Shown piece after piece: positions 18,803 through 27,580 of a stretch of 64,000 nt of DNA. A model generated the notes under the pieces. The model had not been told where the DNA came from, ran no database searches, and saw nothing but the letters and a program-made list of their open reading frames with translations. The position numbers were made by a program, and so were the translations under genes. Source of the stretch: Micromonospora lupini str. Lupac 08 (GTDB lineage Bacteria; Actinomycetota; Actinomycetes; Mycobacteriales; Micromonosporaceae). Where the stretch lies: contig NZ_HF570108.1 in assembly GCF_000297395.2 (NCBI RefSeq), forward strand, positions 396,738 through 460,737, written 5' to 3'. Position 1 is the first letter of the stretch. Every line of letters starts with the position of its first letter.

Positions 18803-19381
18803 TCAGCGGGCCTGGAGCGCGTCGAGGGCGACGGCCATCGCGATGACGAGTCGGCGGTCGATCTGCGGGTTCTGCACCTCGACGACGTACTTGTCGCGCA
18901 GGCCCCACTTCTTCACCACGGAGAAGACCGGCTGGCCGCCGGCGGTGAAGTCGAAGTGGTACGGCAGCCAGGACAGCGAGTCGACGAACCGGCGCAGCAG
19001 CGCCACCGGCAGGCTGCGCTCCTGGCCCGTCACCTGCGGCAGTCCGGCCTGCTCGACGTGCCAGGTGGAGCGGAGCAGGGACTGGGCGAAGTCCTTGCGG
19101 AACAGGCCGATCGCGTTGCCGGCCGCGTCGGTGACGTCGTACGTGGCGCCCAGGTCGATGCGCTGGCGGGCCTTGAAGCCGAGCAGGGGCTGCTGCTTGG
19201 AGTCGTCGGTGTAGATCGTCACCTGCTCCTTGAAGGCGAGCCGCTTCTGCTGCGCGAACGCCAGCAGCTCACCCTCGGTGCCGTCCGGCGCGACCGCCCG
19301 GACCTCGTACTGGTTGACCATCATCCGCAGCCGCTGGCGGATGTGGAACTGCTGCAGGGTCTGCAAGTTGTCGAGCTGCAT
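18803..19381 (-). CDS. LURP-one-related / scramblase-like protein
   Basis: A 192-residue protein with the tubby-C-like barrel pattern of LURP-one and scramblase families: RQRLRMMVNQYEVR, then LAFAQQKRLAFKEQVTIYTD, ARQRIDLGATYDVTDAAG and IGLFRKDFAQSLLRSTWHVE, closing with a hydrophobic helix near the C-terminus. The molecular role in bacteria is not known; membrane association is plausible. The ATG at 19381 has GAGGAG seven bases upstream. It is transcribed in the same direction as the small gene before it. Confidence 0.75.
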   Translation of the reverse strand: MQLDNLQTLQQFHIRQRLRMMVNQYEVRAVAPDGTEGELLAFAQQKRLAFKEQVTIYTDDSKQQPLLGFKARQRIDLGATYDVTDAAGNAIGLFRKDFAQSLLRSTWHVEQAGLPQVTGQERSLPVALLRRFVDSLSWLPYHFDFTAGGQPVFSVVKKWGLRDKYVVEVQNPQIDRRLVIAMAVALDALQAR

Positions 19382-19501
19382 GTGTTCTCCTCAGGGGGAT
19401 GGTGCGCCGGAGTCTTGCACAGCCGGGCAACCACTGCCGGCCCGTGCCCCGGCGCTCCCACCCCCGACCGGTCCGCCCCGCCGGACCGGTCCCGACGACG
19501 G

Positions 19502-19705
19502 TCAGCGACCGTCCACGGTCACGCGTAACGACCAGGTGTTGAGCACCTGGTGGATGCTGCGCAGTCGCTCGTTGATCTGCTCCAGGCGTTCGGCCTGAGC
19601 CAGGGCGGCCAGCGCGGCCCCGAGTGCGATCTGCTGGTCGAGGGTGAGTTGGTCCTGATCGATGGTGTAGAGCAGGTCGACGGTCTCGGCGATCGTGTCG
19701 GCCAC
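19502..19705 (-). CDS. Small helical protein of unknown function
   Basis: A 67-residue acidic protein from GTG 19705, preceded by GAGGAG at five bases. It has no membrane segment and no known domain. The sequence (ETVDLLYTIDQDQLTLDQQ, then ALGAALAALAQAERLEQINERL) predicts two amphipathic helices, perhaps a coiled coil. Longer starts to 19798 lack a ribosome site. It lies 120 bp upstream of the LURP-one-like gene in the same direction. Confidence 0.6.
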   Translation of the reverse strand: MADTIAETVDLLYTIDQDQLTLDQQIALGAALAALAQAERLEQINERLRSIHQVLNTWSLRVTVDGR

Positions 19706-19749
19706 GGCTTCTCCTCGGGCGCGGGGGCGAACTACAACACAAGCATCGA

Positions 19750-19763
19750 TGGAAGCGCTCCCA
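19750..19763. promoter_or_regulatory. CebR/CelR-like operator
   Basis: TGGAAGCGCTCCCA differs in one base from TGGGAGCGCTCCCA, the LacI-family CebR/CelR operator of actinobacterial cellulose-use genes. It lies 45 bp upstream of the small gene at 19705 on the - strand, a fitting promoter position, although no sugar gene is near. Confidence 0.4.
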
Positions 19764-19804
19764 AGCCATTGTGCCCAGTGCCACCTGGATTCATGCAAGC
19801 TGCC

Positions 19805-22240
19805 TCAGGCGGGCAGATTCTCCAGCACCACGTCGAGCACCCGGATCGCGTCCGGCTTGGAGAGCGGGTTGTTGCCGTTGCCGCACTTCGGCGACTGCAC
19901 GCAGGACGGGCAGCCGGTCTCGCAGCCGCACTCCGCTATCGCGTCCCGGGTGGCGCGCAGCCACGCCGACGCCGTCCCGTACGCCCGCTCGGCGAAGCCG
20001 GCGCCGCCCGGGTGCCCGTCGTAGACGAAGACCGTCGGCGCCTCGGTGTCCGGGTGCAGGGCGGTGGAGAGCCCGCCGATGTCCCACCTGTCGCACGTCG
20101 CTATCAGCGGTAGCAGGCCGATCGCCGCGTGTTCGGCGGCGTGCAGCGCGCCCGGCACGTCGGCCTGCTGGACCCCGGCGGAGGTCAGCGATCGGGGCGA
20201 CAGCGTGAACCAGACCGCCACCGTGCGCAGCTCCCGGGTGGGCAGGTCGAGCGGCCGGGTGTCGATCACCTCGCCGGTGGCGATCCGGCGCCGCTGGTAC
20301 GACACGACCTGGCTGGTCACGTCCACCTCGCCGAGGAACATGCCGACCGGGCCAGCGTCCACGTAGGAGCGCACCGACACCACGGACAGGTCGGTGACGT
20401 CCCGGGCGTGGGTGGACCAGTCCGGCTCCTCGGCGTGCACCAGCGCGCAGCCGTCGGCCAGGTCGAGGTCGTCGACCACGTACGAGACGCCCTGGTGCAG
20501 GTAGACCGCGCCGGGGTGGAGCAGGAAGTGCGACGAGCCACCGTCGACAGTGCCGAGGAGGCGGCCGGTGGCGGACTCCACCACGCAGACCGGGGCGCCG
20601 CCCTCGCCGCGCAGGTCCACCTCGGGGCGCTCGCGGTGCCGCCAGTACCAGCCGGTGGGTCGCTGCCGCAGCGCCCCGGCCTCGACCAACTGGTCGATGG
20701 CCTCCTTCGCCCCGTCGCCGAAGAGCGCCAGGTCGGCCGGGGTGAGCGGCGCCTCGACGGCGGCACAGGCCAACTGCGGCGCCAGCACGTACGGATTGGC
20801 CGGGTCGAGCACCGTCGCCTCGACGGGCGCACCGAAGATCGCCTCCGGGTGGTGGACCAGGTAGGTGTCCAGCGGGTCGTCCCGCGCCACCAGCACGGCG
20901 AGGGCCTCCTGGCCGGACCGCCCGGCGCGGCCCGCCTGCTGCCACAGCGACGCCCGAGTGCCCGGATAGCCGCAGATCAGCACCGCATCCAGGCCGACCA
21001 GGTCCACGCCCAGCTCCAGCGCGTTGGTGGAGGCCAGACCGAGCAGGTCGCCGTGCAGCAGCGCCCGTTCCAGCTCGCGCCGCTCCTCGCGCAGGTAGCC
21101 ACCCCGGTAGGCGGCCACCCGGTCACCGAGCCCCGGGACCGCGTCGTCAAGCGCCCGACGCGCGTTGGTCGCCACCACCTCGGCGCCCTTGCGGGACCGG
21201 ACGAACGCGAGCGTGCGTACGCCCTCGGCGACCGTGTCGGCGAGCAGGTCCGCGGTCTCGCGCAGCGCCGACCGGCGGACCTGGACGAGGTCCGTAGCGG
21301 CGTCGTGGTCGCCGGCCGCCTGCGCGGGCACCGGAGGGGAGGTCGAGTCGGGTGGGAGCAGCGGCGGCTCCCAGAGCGCGAAGGTCACCCCGCCGCGCGG
21401 CGAGGCGTCCTCGGTGACCGCCGTCACCGGCAGGCCGGTCAGGCGTCCGGCCGCGGTCGCCGGGTCGCCGGAGGTCGCCGAGGCGAGCACGAACACCGGG
21501 GTGGCGCCGAAGCGGGCGCACTGCCGGCGCAGTCGACGCAGCACGTGCGCCACGTGCGAGCCGAACACGCCCCGGTAGGTGTGGCACTCGTCGATCACCA
21601 CGTACGCCAGCCGGCGCAGGAAACCGGACCACTGGGAGTGGCCGGGCAGGATGCCGTGGTGCAGCATGTCCGGGTTCGTCAGCACGAAGCGGGAGTGCCG
21701 GCGGATCCACTCCCGTTCGGCGCGCGGCGTGTCCCCGTCGTAGCAGGCGGGGCGTACCCCCTCCAGGTCCAGGCCGGCGACGGCCCGCAGCTGGTCGGCG
21801 GCGAGGGCCTTGGTCGGCGCCAGGTAGAGCACTGTGGCCCGGGGGTCGGCGAGCAGGGTGGCCAGCGCCGGGAGCTGGTACGCAAGCGACTTGCCGGACG
21901 CGGTGCCGGTGGCGACGATCACGTGGCCGCCGTCGTACGCCAGGGTGGCCGCCTCGGCCTGGTGCTGCCAGGGCGCGACCACGCCGCGACGGGCGAACGC
22001 CGCCCGCAGCTCCGACGGCGCCCACGCCGGCCAGGGGGCGGGCACCCCGACGCGGGCCGGCACCCGCTCGACGTGGGTGACCGGGTCGCCGGCACCCCGG
22101 GCGCGCAGCCGGCGCAGCAGGTCGACAGGCGCTGGTCCGGGGTCGTGACCTGCGGATACGGTGGGCGCGGCCGACGACTCCGGGTCGCGGCGCGGCGTAG
22201 GGCGCGCCGAGATGGAGTCGTTGGAGGTCACGTCCTGCAC
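19805..22240 (-). CDS. DEAD/DEAH-box helicase with C-terminal zinc-binding DUF1998-type domain (MrfA-like)
   Basis: Superfamily 2 helicase of 811 residues related to MrfA/YprA, proteins linked to DNA repair. Motif I is TGTASGKS, preceded by a QHQAEA Q-motif near residue 92; motif II is DECH; motif III is SAT; motif VI is QQAGRAGRSGQ. The C-terminal domain carries the four-cysteine cluster CGCETGCPSC...CG (residues about 775-795). The GTG at 22240 is the likely start, with GTG 22231 an alternative. It is divergent from bldG, as in Streptomyces, where a helicase gene has the same position. Confidence 0.92.
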   Translation of the reverse strand: MQDVTSNDSISARPTPRRDPESSAAPTVSAGHDPGPAPVDLLRRLRARGAGDPVTHVERVPARVGVPAPWPAWAPSELRAAFARRGVVAPWQHQAEAATLAYDGGHVIVATGTASGKSLAYQLPALATLLADPRATVLYLAPTKALAADQLRAVAGLDLEGVRPACYDGDTPRAEREWIRRHSRFVLTNPDMLHHGILPGHSQWSGFLRRLAYVVIDECHTYRGVFGSHVAHVLRRLRRQCARFGATPVFVLASATSGDPATAAGRLTGLPVTAVTEDASPRGGVTFALWEPPLLPPDSTSPPVPAQAAGDHDAATDLVQVRRSALRETADLLADTVAEGVRTLAFVRSRKGAEVVATNARRALDDAVPGLGDRVAAYRGGYLREERRELERALLHGDLLGLASTNALELGVDLVGLDAVLICGYPGTRASLWQQAGRAGRSGQEALAVLVARDDPLDTYLVHHPEAIFGAPVEATVLDPANPYVLAPQLACAAVEAPLTPADLALFGDGAKEAIDQLVEAGALRQRPTGWYWRHRERPEVDLRGEGGAPVCVVESATGRLLGTVDGGSSHFLLHPGAVYLHQGVSYVVDDLDLADGCALVHAEEPDWSTHARDVTDLSVVSVRSYVDAGPVGMFLGEVDVTSQVVSYQRRRIATGEVIDTRPLDLPTRELRTVAVWFTLSPRSLTSAGVQQADVPGALHAAEHAAIGLLPLIATCDRWDIGGLSTALHPDTEAPTVFVYDGHPGGAGFAERAYGTASAWLRATRDAIAECGCETGCPSCVQSPKCGNGNNPLSKPDAIRVLDVVLENLPA

Positions 22241-22371
22241 TCTCGCACTGGTGTTCGGAGATGAAAAGCCGGGGCCGGGGGTAAGGGGAAGCCTCCGCCG
22301 GTGACCGCAGGGTGTCCCGGCGGTAGTGGTTAGATGCCCAGGAGAGTTTACGGCTCTGGCGAGGAGGACCG

Positions 22372-22728
22372 ATGGAGCTGTCGCTGGCGACGCGCACCGT
22401 GGGCGAGCACACGGTGCTCGAGGTCGGCGGTGAGGTGGACGTCTACACCGCGCCCCGGCTCCGTGAACGACTCCTCGAGCTGATCGACGGTGGCGCCCGA
22501 CACGTGGTCGTGGACCTCGGGCGGGTGGACTTCCTCGACTCCACCGGGCTGGGCGTGCTGGTGGGCGCGCACAAGCGGCTGCGCACGGCCGGCGGCTCGT
22601 TCGCCCTGGTCTGTGACAAGGAGCCGCTGCTCAAGATCTTCCGGATCACGGCACTGGACCAGGTGTTCCCGCTGCACCCCACGGTCGAGGCGGCGGTCGG
22701 TGCGGGTCCGACCGGCGCCAACGCGTGA
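22372..22728 (+). CDS. bldG: Anti-sigma factor antagonist BldG
   Basis: STAS-domain anti-anti-sigma factor of 118 residues. The phosphorylation loop [13 protein letters not shown] places the target Ser at residue 57, the same position as in Streptomyces BldG, which is needed for aerial growth and antibiotic production. The ATG has GGAGG five bases upstream. Its neighbours (helicase divergent upstream, anti-sigma partner overlapping by TGATG downstream) match the Streptomyces bldG locus. The 130-bp upstream gap should contain the promoters; none can be called firmly. Confidence 0.93.
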   Translation: MELSLATRTVGEHTVLEVGGEVDVYTAPRLRERLLELIDGGARHVVVDLGRVDFLDSTGLGVLVGAHKRLRTAGGSFALVCDKEPLLKIFRITALDQVFPLHPTVEAAVGAGPTGANA

Positions 22729-23162
22729 TGGCGACGGTCCGGCTCTCCTTCTCCCCGGCGCCGGTGCACGTGCGTACCGCCCGACTGGTCGGCGTCGCCG
22801 TCGCCCGGCGTGCCGGTGTCCGCGAGGACCTGCTGGACGAGGTGCGCCTGGCCATCGGTGAGGCGTGCACCCGGGCGGTGGCCCTGCACCGGCAGTACGG
22901 CCTGGCCGATCCGGTGCTTGTGGAGATGTCCGACGGCGGCTCGTACGCGGTGCGGGTGGTGGACCGTGCGCCGATCGAGGCCGGCATCGGGCTGACCGCG
23001 TTGCCGCCGGACGAGCTGGCCAACGAGTCGCTTACCGACGAGGCGCTGACCACGGGCGTGGGGTTCGCCCTGCTCGCGGGCTTCGTCGAGGACCTGCAGG
23101 TGCGCCCGGTCGACGAGGGCATCGGCACCGAGGTGCGGATGGTGTGGCCGGTCGGCCGCTGA
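22728..23162 (+). CDS. Anti-sigma factor-like ATP-binding-fold protein, BldG partner
   Basis: A 144-residue GHKL-fold protein like the gene co-transcribed with bldG in Streptomyces. RsbW-type kinases have an N-box with EACTNA. Here it reads EACTRA (residues 45-50), so the Mg-ATP-binding Asn is Arg. The G1 box is also weak (VVDRAPIEAG), while a GVGFALL G2-like segment is present. It may bind BldG or a sigma factor without kinase activity. The start is inside the bldG stop (TGATG). Confidence 0.85.
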   Translation: MATVRLSFSPAPVHVRTARLVGVAVARRAGVREDLLDEVRLAIGEACTRAVALHRQYGLADPVLVEMSDGGSYAVRVVDRAPIEAGIGLTALPPDELANESLTDEALTTGVGFALLAGFVEDLQVRPVDEGIGTEVRMVWPVGR

Positions 23163-23178
23163 TCTGTTCCGCTGGTCA

Positions 23179-23205
23179 GGCCGCATCCCCGTCGGGGATG
23201 CGGCC
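23179..23205 (+). terminator. Terminator of the bldG operon
   Basis: A perfect 12-bp stem (GGCCGCATCCCC and its complement) with a GTC loop, followed by TTCTCGTC, 16 bp after the stop codon. Confidence 0.9.
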
Positions 23206-23288
23206 TTCTCGTCATGGATCGGGCCCTATATCAGATTTCGTTTCATAACACAGCGACGAAGATCATCGCGACACGGTGCCACCTCGAT

Positions 23289-23318
23289 GTGACCTCGAAC
23301 ACTGTGGAGGGCTACAGT
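23289..23318 (+). promoter_or_regulatory. Candidate promoter of the H+-pyrophosphatase gene
   Basis: GTGACC and TACAGT, 18 bp apart, form a plausible -35/-10 pair about 155 bp before the start codon. The leader contains a small hairpin ACCCGC/GCGGGT around 23344-23360. Between the bldG terminator and the start (23206-23478) no other gene is seen, and no known riboswitch class is recognised. Confidence 0.4.
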
Positions 23319-23478
23319 ACCCGGGTTGTCAGCAAGTGATCCAACCCGCAGCCAGCGGGTATGGGTGGGCATCGCTGGTCCGCTGGGGTGGGTTGGCGCG
23401 CGCTTGCGAGTCCGCATCCAGGCGTCGACAGGTGCGTCTCCACCGTCGACGCGAGTGTTCGGTAACAGGAGGACACAG

Positions 23479-25839
23479 ATGTCCGAGACCTTGGCCGCCG
23501 ATGGCGGCGGGCTTTCCCTTACCGGAAGCAATGTCACGTACGTCGTCATCGCCGCGGTCATCGCGCTGGTGGCGCTCGTCTTCGCGGCAGCGCTGACGAA
23601 GACGGTGCTGGCAGCCGGCAAGGGCACCACCAACATGCAGGAGATCTCGGGGGCGGTCCAGGAGGGCGCCTCGGCCTACCTGCTCCGCCAGTTCCGCACC
23701 TTGGCGATCTTCGTCGTCGTCGCCGTGGTGCTGCTCTTCCTGCTGCCGGTGCACGACACCGACGGCAGCGAGATGGCCGTGAAGATCGGCCGCTCGCTCT
23801 TCTTCATCGTGGGCGCCGTGTTCAGCGCGTCCATCGGCGGCGCCGGCATGTGGCTGGCGACCCGCGCCAACCTGCGCGTGGCCGCCGCAGCCCGGGAGCG
23901 ACAGGGTGGCCGCGAGGCGGCCATGAAGATCGCCTTCCGGACCGGCGGCGTGGTCGGCTTCCTCACCGTCGGCCTCGGCCTCTTCGGCGCCGCGCTCGTC
24001 GTCCTCGTCTACCGGGGTGACGCGCCCACGGTGCTTGAGGGCTTCGGCTTCGGCGCCGCGCTGCTGGCGATGTTCATGCGGGTCGGCGGCGGCATCTTCA
24101 CCAAGGCCGCCGACGTCGGCGCCGACCTGGTCGGCAAGGTCGAGCAGGGCATCCCCGAGGACGACCCGCGCAACGCCGCCACCATCGCCGACAACGTGGG
24201 CGACAACGTCGGTGACTGCGCCGGCATGGCCGCCGACCTGTTCGAGTCGTACGCGGTGACGCTCGTCGCCGCGCTGATCCTCGGCCGCGCCGCCTTCGGC
24301 GAGGACGGTCTGGTCTTCCCGCTGATCATCTCCACCGTCGGTGTGCTGGTCGCCATCGTCGGCGTCTTCATCACCCGGCTGCGCACGTCCGACCGCAGCG
24401 GCCTGACCGCCATCAACAGGGCCTTCTACCTCTCCGCGGTGCTCTCCGCGGTGCTGGTGGCAATCGCCGCGTACGCGTACCTGCCGGCGACCTTCGCCGA
24501 GCTGGAGGGCGGGCTCGACGTCACCGACCGCAACCCGCGGCTGGTGGCCATCGGCGCGGTGGTGATCGGCATCGTGCTGGCCGCGGCGATCCAGGCGCTG
24601 ACCGGCTACTTCACCGAGACCAACCGCCGGCCCGTGCAGGACATCGGCAAGAGCTCGCAGACCGGCGCCGCCACGGTGATCCTCGCCGGCATCAGCATCG
24701 GACTGGAGTCGGCGGTCTACTCGGCGCTGCTGATCGGCGCCGGCGTCTTCGGGGCGTTCCTGCTCGGCGGCAGCTCCATCACGCTGTCGCTGTTCGCGGT
24801 GGCGCTGGCCGGCACCGGCCTGCTCACCACTGTCGGCGTCATCGTCGCCATGGACACCTTCGGACCGATCTCCGACAACGCCCAGGGCATCGCCGAGATG
24901 TCCGGTGACATCGACGAGCACGGCGCCCGGACGCTCACCGAACTGGACGCGGTAGGCAACACCACCAAGGCGATCACCAAGGGCATCGCGATCGCCACCG
25001 CCGTGCTGGCGGCGACCGCGCTGTTCGGCTCGTACACGGACACCCTGCGCACCGCGTACGCGGACGCCGGTGTGGGCGACGTCGGGACCGAGATCCTCAA
25101 CTCGCTGAACGTGGCCAACCCGCGCAACCTGGTCGGCCTGATCATCGGTGCGGCTGTCGTCTTCCTCTTCTCCGGGCTGGCCATCAACGCGGTGTCCCGC
25201 TCGGCCGGCGCCGTGGTGATGGAGGTTCGCCGGCAGTTCCGTGAGCTGCCCGGCATCATGGACCGCACCCAGCGCCCGGAGTACGGCAAGGTCGTCGACA
25301 TCTGCACCCGGGACGCGCAGCGCGAGCTGATGACCCCCGGCCTGCTCGCCATCCTGGCGCCGATCGCGGTCGGCTTCGGCCTCGGGCCCGGCGCGCTGGC
25401 GGCGTACCTCGCCGGTGCGATCGGGGCCGGCACGCTGATGGCGGTCTTCCTGGCCAACTCCGGTGGCGCGTGGGACAACGCCAAGAAGCTGGTCGAGGAC
25501 GGCGCGTACGGCGGCAAGGGTTCCGAGGCGCACGCCGCCACGGTCATCGGCGACACCGTCGGTGACCCGTTCAAGGACACCGCCGGCCCGGCGATCAACC
25601 CGCTGATCAAGGTGATGAACCTGGTCTCGCTGCTGATCGCGCCCGCCGTGGTGGCGTACAGCGTCGGTGACGACCGCAACGTCGCACTGCGGGTGGGCAT
25701 CGCGCTGGTCGCGACGCTGATCATCGTTGCGTCGGTGGTCTTCAGCAAGCGCAAGGGCATCGCGATGGACGACTCCGACGCCGGCGGCAACACCGGCGCG
25801 GGCAGCGCCGACCACCGGCCGGAGACGGTCAACGCCTGA
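23479..25839 (+). CDS. hppA: Membrane-bound proton-translocating pyrophosphatase
   Basis: Integral membrane pump of 786 residues that couples pyrophosphate hydrolysis to proton export. About 16 hydrophobic segments are visible. The substrate-site motif DVGADLVGKVEQGIPEDDPRN begins near residue 212 (in pieces: DVGADLVGKVE, then DDPRNAATIADNVGDNVGD), and a second acidic motif GDTVGDPFKDTAGPAIN is near the C-terminus. GNTTKA at residues 493-498 has Lys497, the mark of potassium-independent H+-PPases. The ATG has AGGAGGACACAG upstream. It has its own terminator. Confidence 0.95.
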   Translation: MSETLAADGGGLSLTGSNVTYVVIAAVIALVALVFAAALTKTVLAAGKGTTNMQEISGAVQEGASAYLLRQFRTLAIFVVVAVVLLFLLPVHDTDGSEMAVKIGRSLFFIVGAVFSASIGGAGMWLATRANLRVAAAARERQGGREAAMKIAFRTGGVVGFLTVGLGLFGAALVVLVYRGDAPTVLEGFGFGAALLAMFMRVGGGIFTKAADVGADLVGKVEQGIPEDDPRNAATIADNVGDNVGDCAGMAADLFESYAVTLVAALILGRAAFGEDGLVFPLIISTVGVLVAIVGVFITRLRTSDRSGLTAINRAFYLSAVLSAVLVAIAAYAYLPATFAELEGGLDVTDRNPRLVAIGAVVIGIVLAAAIQALTGYFTETNRRPVQDIGKSSQTGAATVILAGISIGLESAVYSALLIGAGVFGAFLLGGSSITLSLFAVALAGTGLLTTVGVIVAMDTFGPISDNAQGIAEMSGDIDEHGARTLTELDAVGNTTKAITKGIAIATAVLAATALFGSYTDTLRTAYADAGVGDVGTEILNSLNVANPRNLVGLIIGAAVVFLFSGLAINAVSRSAGAVVMEVRRQFRELPGIMDRTQRPEYGKVVDICTRDAQRELMTPGLLAILAPIAVGFGLGPGALAAYLAGAIGAGTLMAVFLANSGGAWDNAKKLVEDGAYGGKGSEAHAATVIGDTVGDPFKDTAGPAINPLIKVMNLVSLLIAPAVVAYSVGDDRNVALRVGIALVATLIIVASVVFSKRKGIAMDDSDAGGNTGAGSADHRPETVNA

Positions 25840-25851
25840 GCGACACCGGCA

Positions 25852-25893
25852 CCGGGGTCCCCGCTCGACGTACCCGTCGGGCGGGGACCCCGG
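25852..25893 (+). terminator. Terminator of the H+-pyrophosphatase gene
   Basis: A perfect 13-bp stem, CCGGGGTCCCCGC and its complement, 12 bp after the stop codon, with a 16-nt loop. Confidence 0.8.
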
Positions 25894-25941
25894 CCGTCCG
25901 GACCGGTGCCACGCCTGCCCGAAGGCCGTACGCTGCAACGC

Positions 25942-26484
25942 ATGCGTACGTGCCGGGCGTCAGCCGCCGGAAAGCTCACGGTGGTCCTGGCCACGCTCGT
26001 CGTCGTCCTCGCCGGCTGCGGTGGCGGACCCAGCCCGCGGGCCTGGGCGGCGTCGGTCTGCGGCGCGCTCACGCCGTGGCGCTCCGAGATCAGCAAGTTG
26101 ACGAGCAGCACCGATCAGCAGATGACGGCGCAGACCACTCCGGCGCAGGCCAAGGAGAACCTGGTGCGGCTCTTCGGTGGTGCCGAGCAGGCCAGCGAGA
26201 CCGCGCGCCGCAAGGTCGAGCAGGCCGGCATCCCGGAGACCGACAACGGCGAGGCCATCTCCGCCGGGTTCCGCGGCTCGCTGAGCAAGATGCGGGACGC
26301 CTACGGCCGGGCCCGGGACACCATCGAGGGGCTGGGCACCGGCGAGCCGGCCGCCTTCTACGACGGCGTGCGGGCCGCCGTCGAGACGCTGAACAAGGAG
26401 TACGACGCCAGCGCGCTGGACACCAGCAAGCTCAACTCCGAGGAGTTGAAACAGGCCTTCGACGAGGTGCCGGAGTGTCACTGA
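25942..26484 (+). CDS. Lipoprotein of unknown function
   Basis: A 180-residue protein with a lipoprotein signal: basic start MRTCRASAAGK, hydrophobic LTVVLATLVVVLAGC with the lipobox LAGC, so Cys26 would carry the lipid. The mature part is helical (SEISKLTSSTDQQM, ENLVRLFGGAEQASETARRKVEQA) with two further Cys (VCGAL and the penultimate residue) that may pair. No enzymatic motif is present. ATG 25942 is preferred over 25906 because it starts the signal peptide. It overlaps the next gene by 10 bp. Confidence 0.8.
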   Translation: MRTCRASAAGKLTVVLATLVVVLAGCGGGPSPRAWAASVCGALTPWRSEISKLTSSTDQQMTAQTTPAQAKENLVRLFGGAEQASETARRKVEQAGIPETDNGEAISAGFRGSLSKMRDAYGRARDTIEGLGTGEPAAFYDGVRAAVETLNKEYDASALDTSKLNSEELKQAFDEVPECH

Positions 26485-27233
26485 ACGGGCTCGGTGACTC
26501 TGCGGCGGCGCAGCCGCTGGAGGCGCTGTTCCCCGCACCCGAGCCCGATCCGCCGGACGCCGGCGCGACGACGTCGGGTGCCGGCCGGCGACGTGGCGGC
26601 CCGACCCGATCGGAGCCGAGTCGTCCCGGGCCGCCGCCCGCCGACGACGCGGGGCGGCAACTGGTCTTCTTCGGCGCGGATGCCGCCGAACCGGCGGTCG
26701 CCGACCTGGCCGGGCTGTTGGCCGGCCCGGGTGAGGTCGTCCGGATGGGCGGCACGGCCCGTCTCGTGGTGCGGGTGGACGCCGCCTGGCGGGTGCACGT
26801 GCTCGTCGCCGAACTGGCGCTGCGCGGGTTGGCCGCGAGCTGGGAGCCGACCGAGGACGAGCGACACACCGTTCGTACGTCGTACACCCGTCTGTTGAAG
26901 CCGCTCGCGGTCGCCTGGCTGCACGGCCCGACGAAGCGCCCGCCGGCCGTCTTCCACCTGACCGGTCGGCGGCTGCGGCTCTGGCTCGCCGCCGCCGGGA
27001 CGCCGGAGCCGCCCGGCGGCTTCCTGCTGCGGCTCGGCGAGGGCGACCGGGAGTCGTGGGACGCGATCGGCGCGGCCCTCGCCGCCGCCGGTCTGGCCGG
27101 CACGTTGCTCGGCCCCGACGAGGGCGGCCCGGCGTACCGGATCACCGGTCGGCGCCGGTTGGCGCGGCTCGCCGAACTGGTCGGCGGACCGCCGCCGGCG
27201 GCGCCAACGGACGCTTGGCCCACCGAGGGCTGA
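26475..27233 (+). CDS. Conserved hypothetical protein upstream of topA
   Basis: A 252-residue soluble protein. A Pro/Ala-rich lead of about 55 residues is followed by a folded part (LVFFGADAAEPAVADLAGLL, then ARLVVRVDAAWRVHVLVAEL and TSYTRLLKPLAVAWLHGPTK). I do not recognise the family. The GTG at 26475 overlaps the lipoprotein gene, with CCGGA close upstream, so the two are coupled. A comparable protein of unknown function occurs between the pyrophosphatase and topA genes of related actinobacteria. Confidence 0.65.
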   Translation: MSLNGLGDSAAAQPLEALFPAPEPDPPDAGATTSGAGRRRGGPTRSEPSRPGPPPADDAGRQLVFFGADAAEPAVADLAGLLAGPGEVVRMGGTARLVVRVDAAWRVHVLVAELALRGLAASWEPTEDERHTVRTSYTRLLKPLAVAWLHGPTKRPPAVFHLTGRRLRLWLAAAGTPEPPGGFLLRLGEGDRESWDAIGAALAAAGLAGTLLGPDEGGPAYRITGRRRLARLAELVGGPPPAAPTDAWPTEG

Positions 27234-27580
27234 ACCAGTCAATTCGCCCGAGTCGGGAGGGGTGGCCGGGTGTCCGGTGCCGGACAACGACGGGTTGCTC
27301 CGGGACGAAACGGGCGGGTTGCGGCTCGGTCGATGGTCCGCCATCGTCACAGTGACCCGCTTCGAGCCCTACTCACGGTGTACGGTGGCGCCGTCCGGCA
27401 GTGCCGAGCGCGGCGGGGCGGAGTTGACCGCCGCGTCGCAGCGGATTGCCGCCCGCGAAACCCGAAACGCGGACGGCGCGTTACGTTGGACATCCGGACC
27501 GCCGGTGCCGCGGCGGGGTCGAGAGCGGTCGCTGTTCCCGGCGCCGGCAGGCCACGAGCAGGAGTGAGGTCGACAGAGAC
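27234..27580. other. 347-bp gap upstream of topA
   Basis: A 16-bp palindrome, TGTCCGGTGCCGGACA at 27271-27286, follows the upstream gene and could be a weak terminator or an operator. The rest should contain the topA promoter, but no -35/-10 pair stands out. Small ORFs here have no ribosome sites or coding bias and are not called. Confidence 0.4.

Noticed and set aside
18378..18908. Proteins encoded by the repeat after the tad locus
   Set aside because: ORFs on both strands consist of translated 16/17-bp repeats without start sites or domains.
23206..23478. Riboswitch in the pyrophosphatase leader
   Set aside because: Only a 6-bp hairpin is visible; no known riboswitch core can be recognised.
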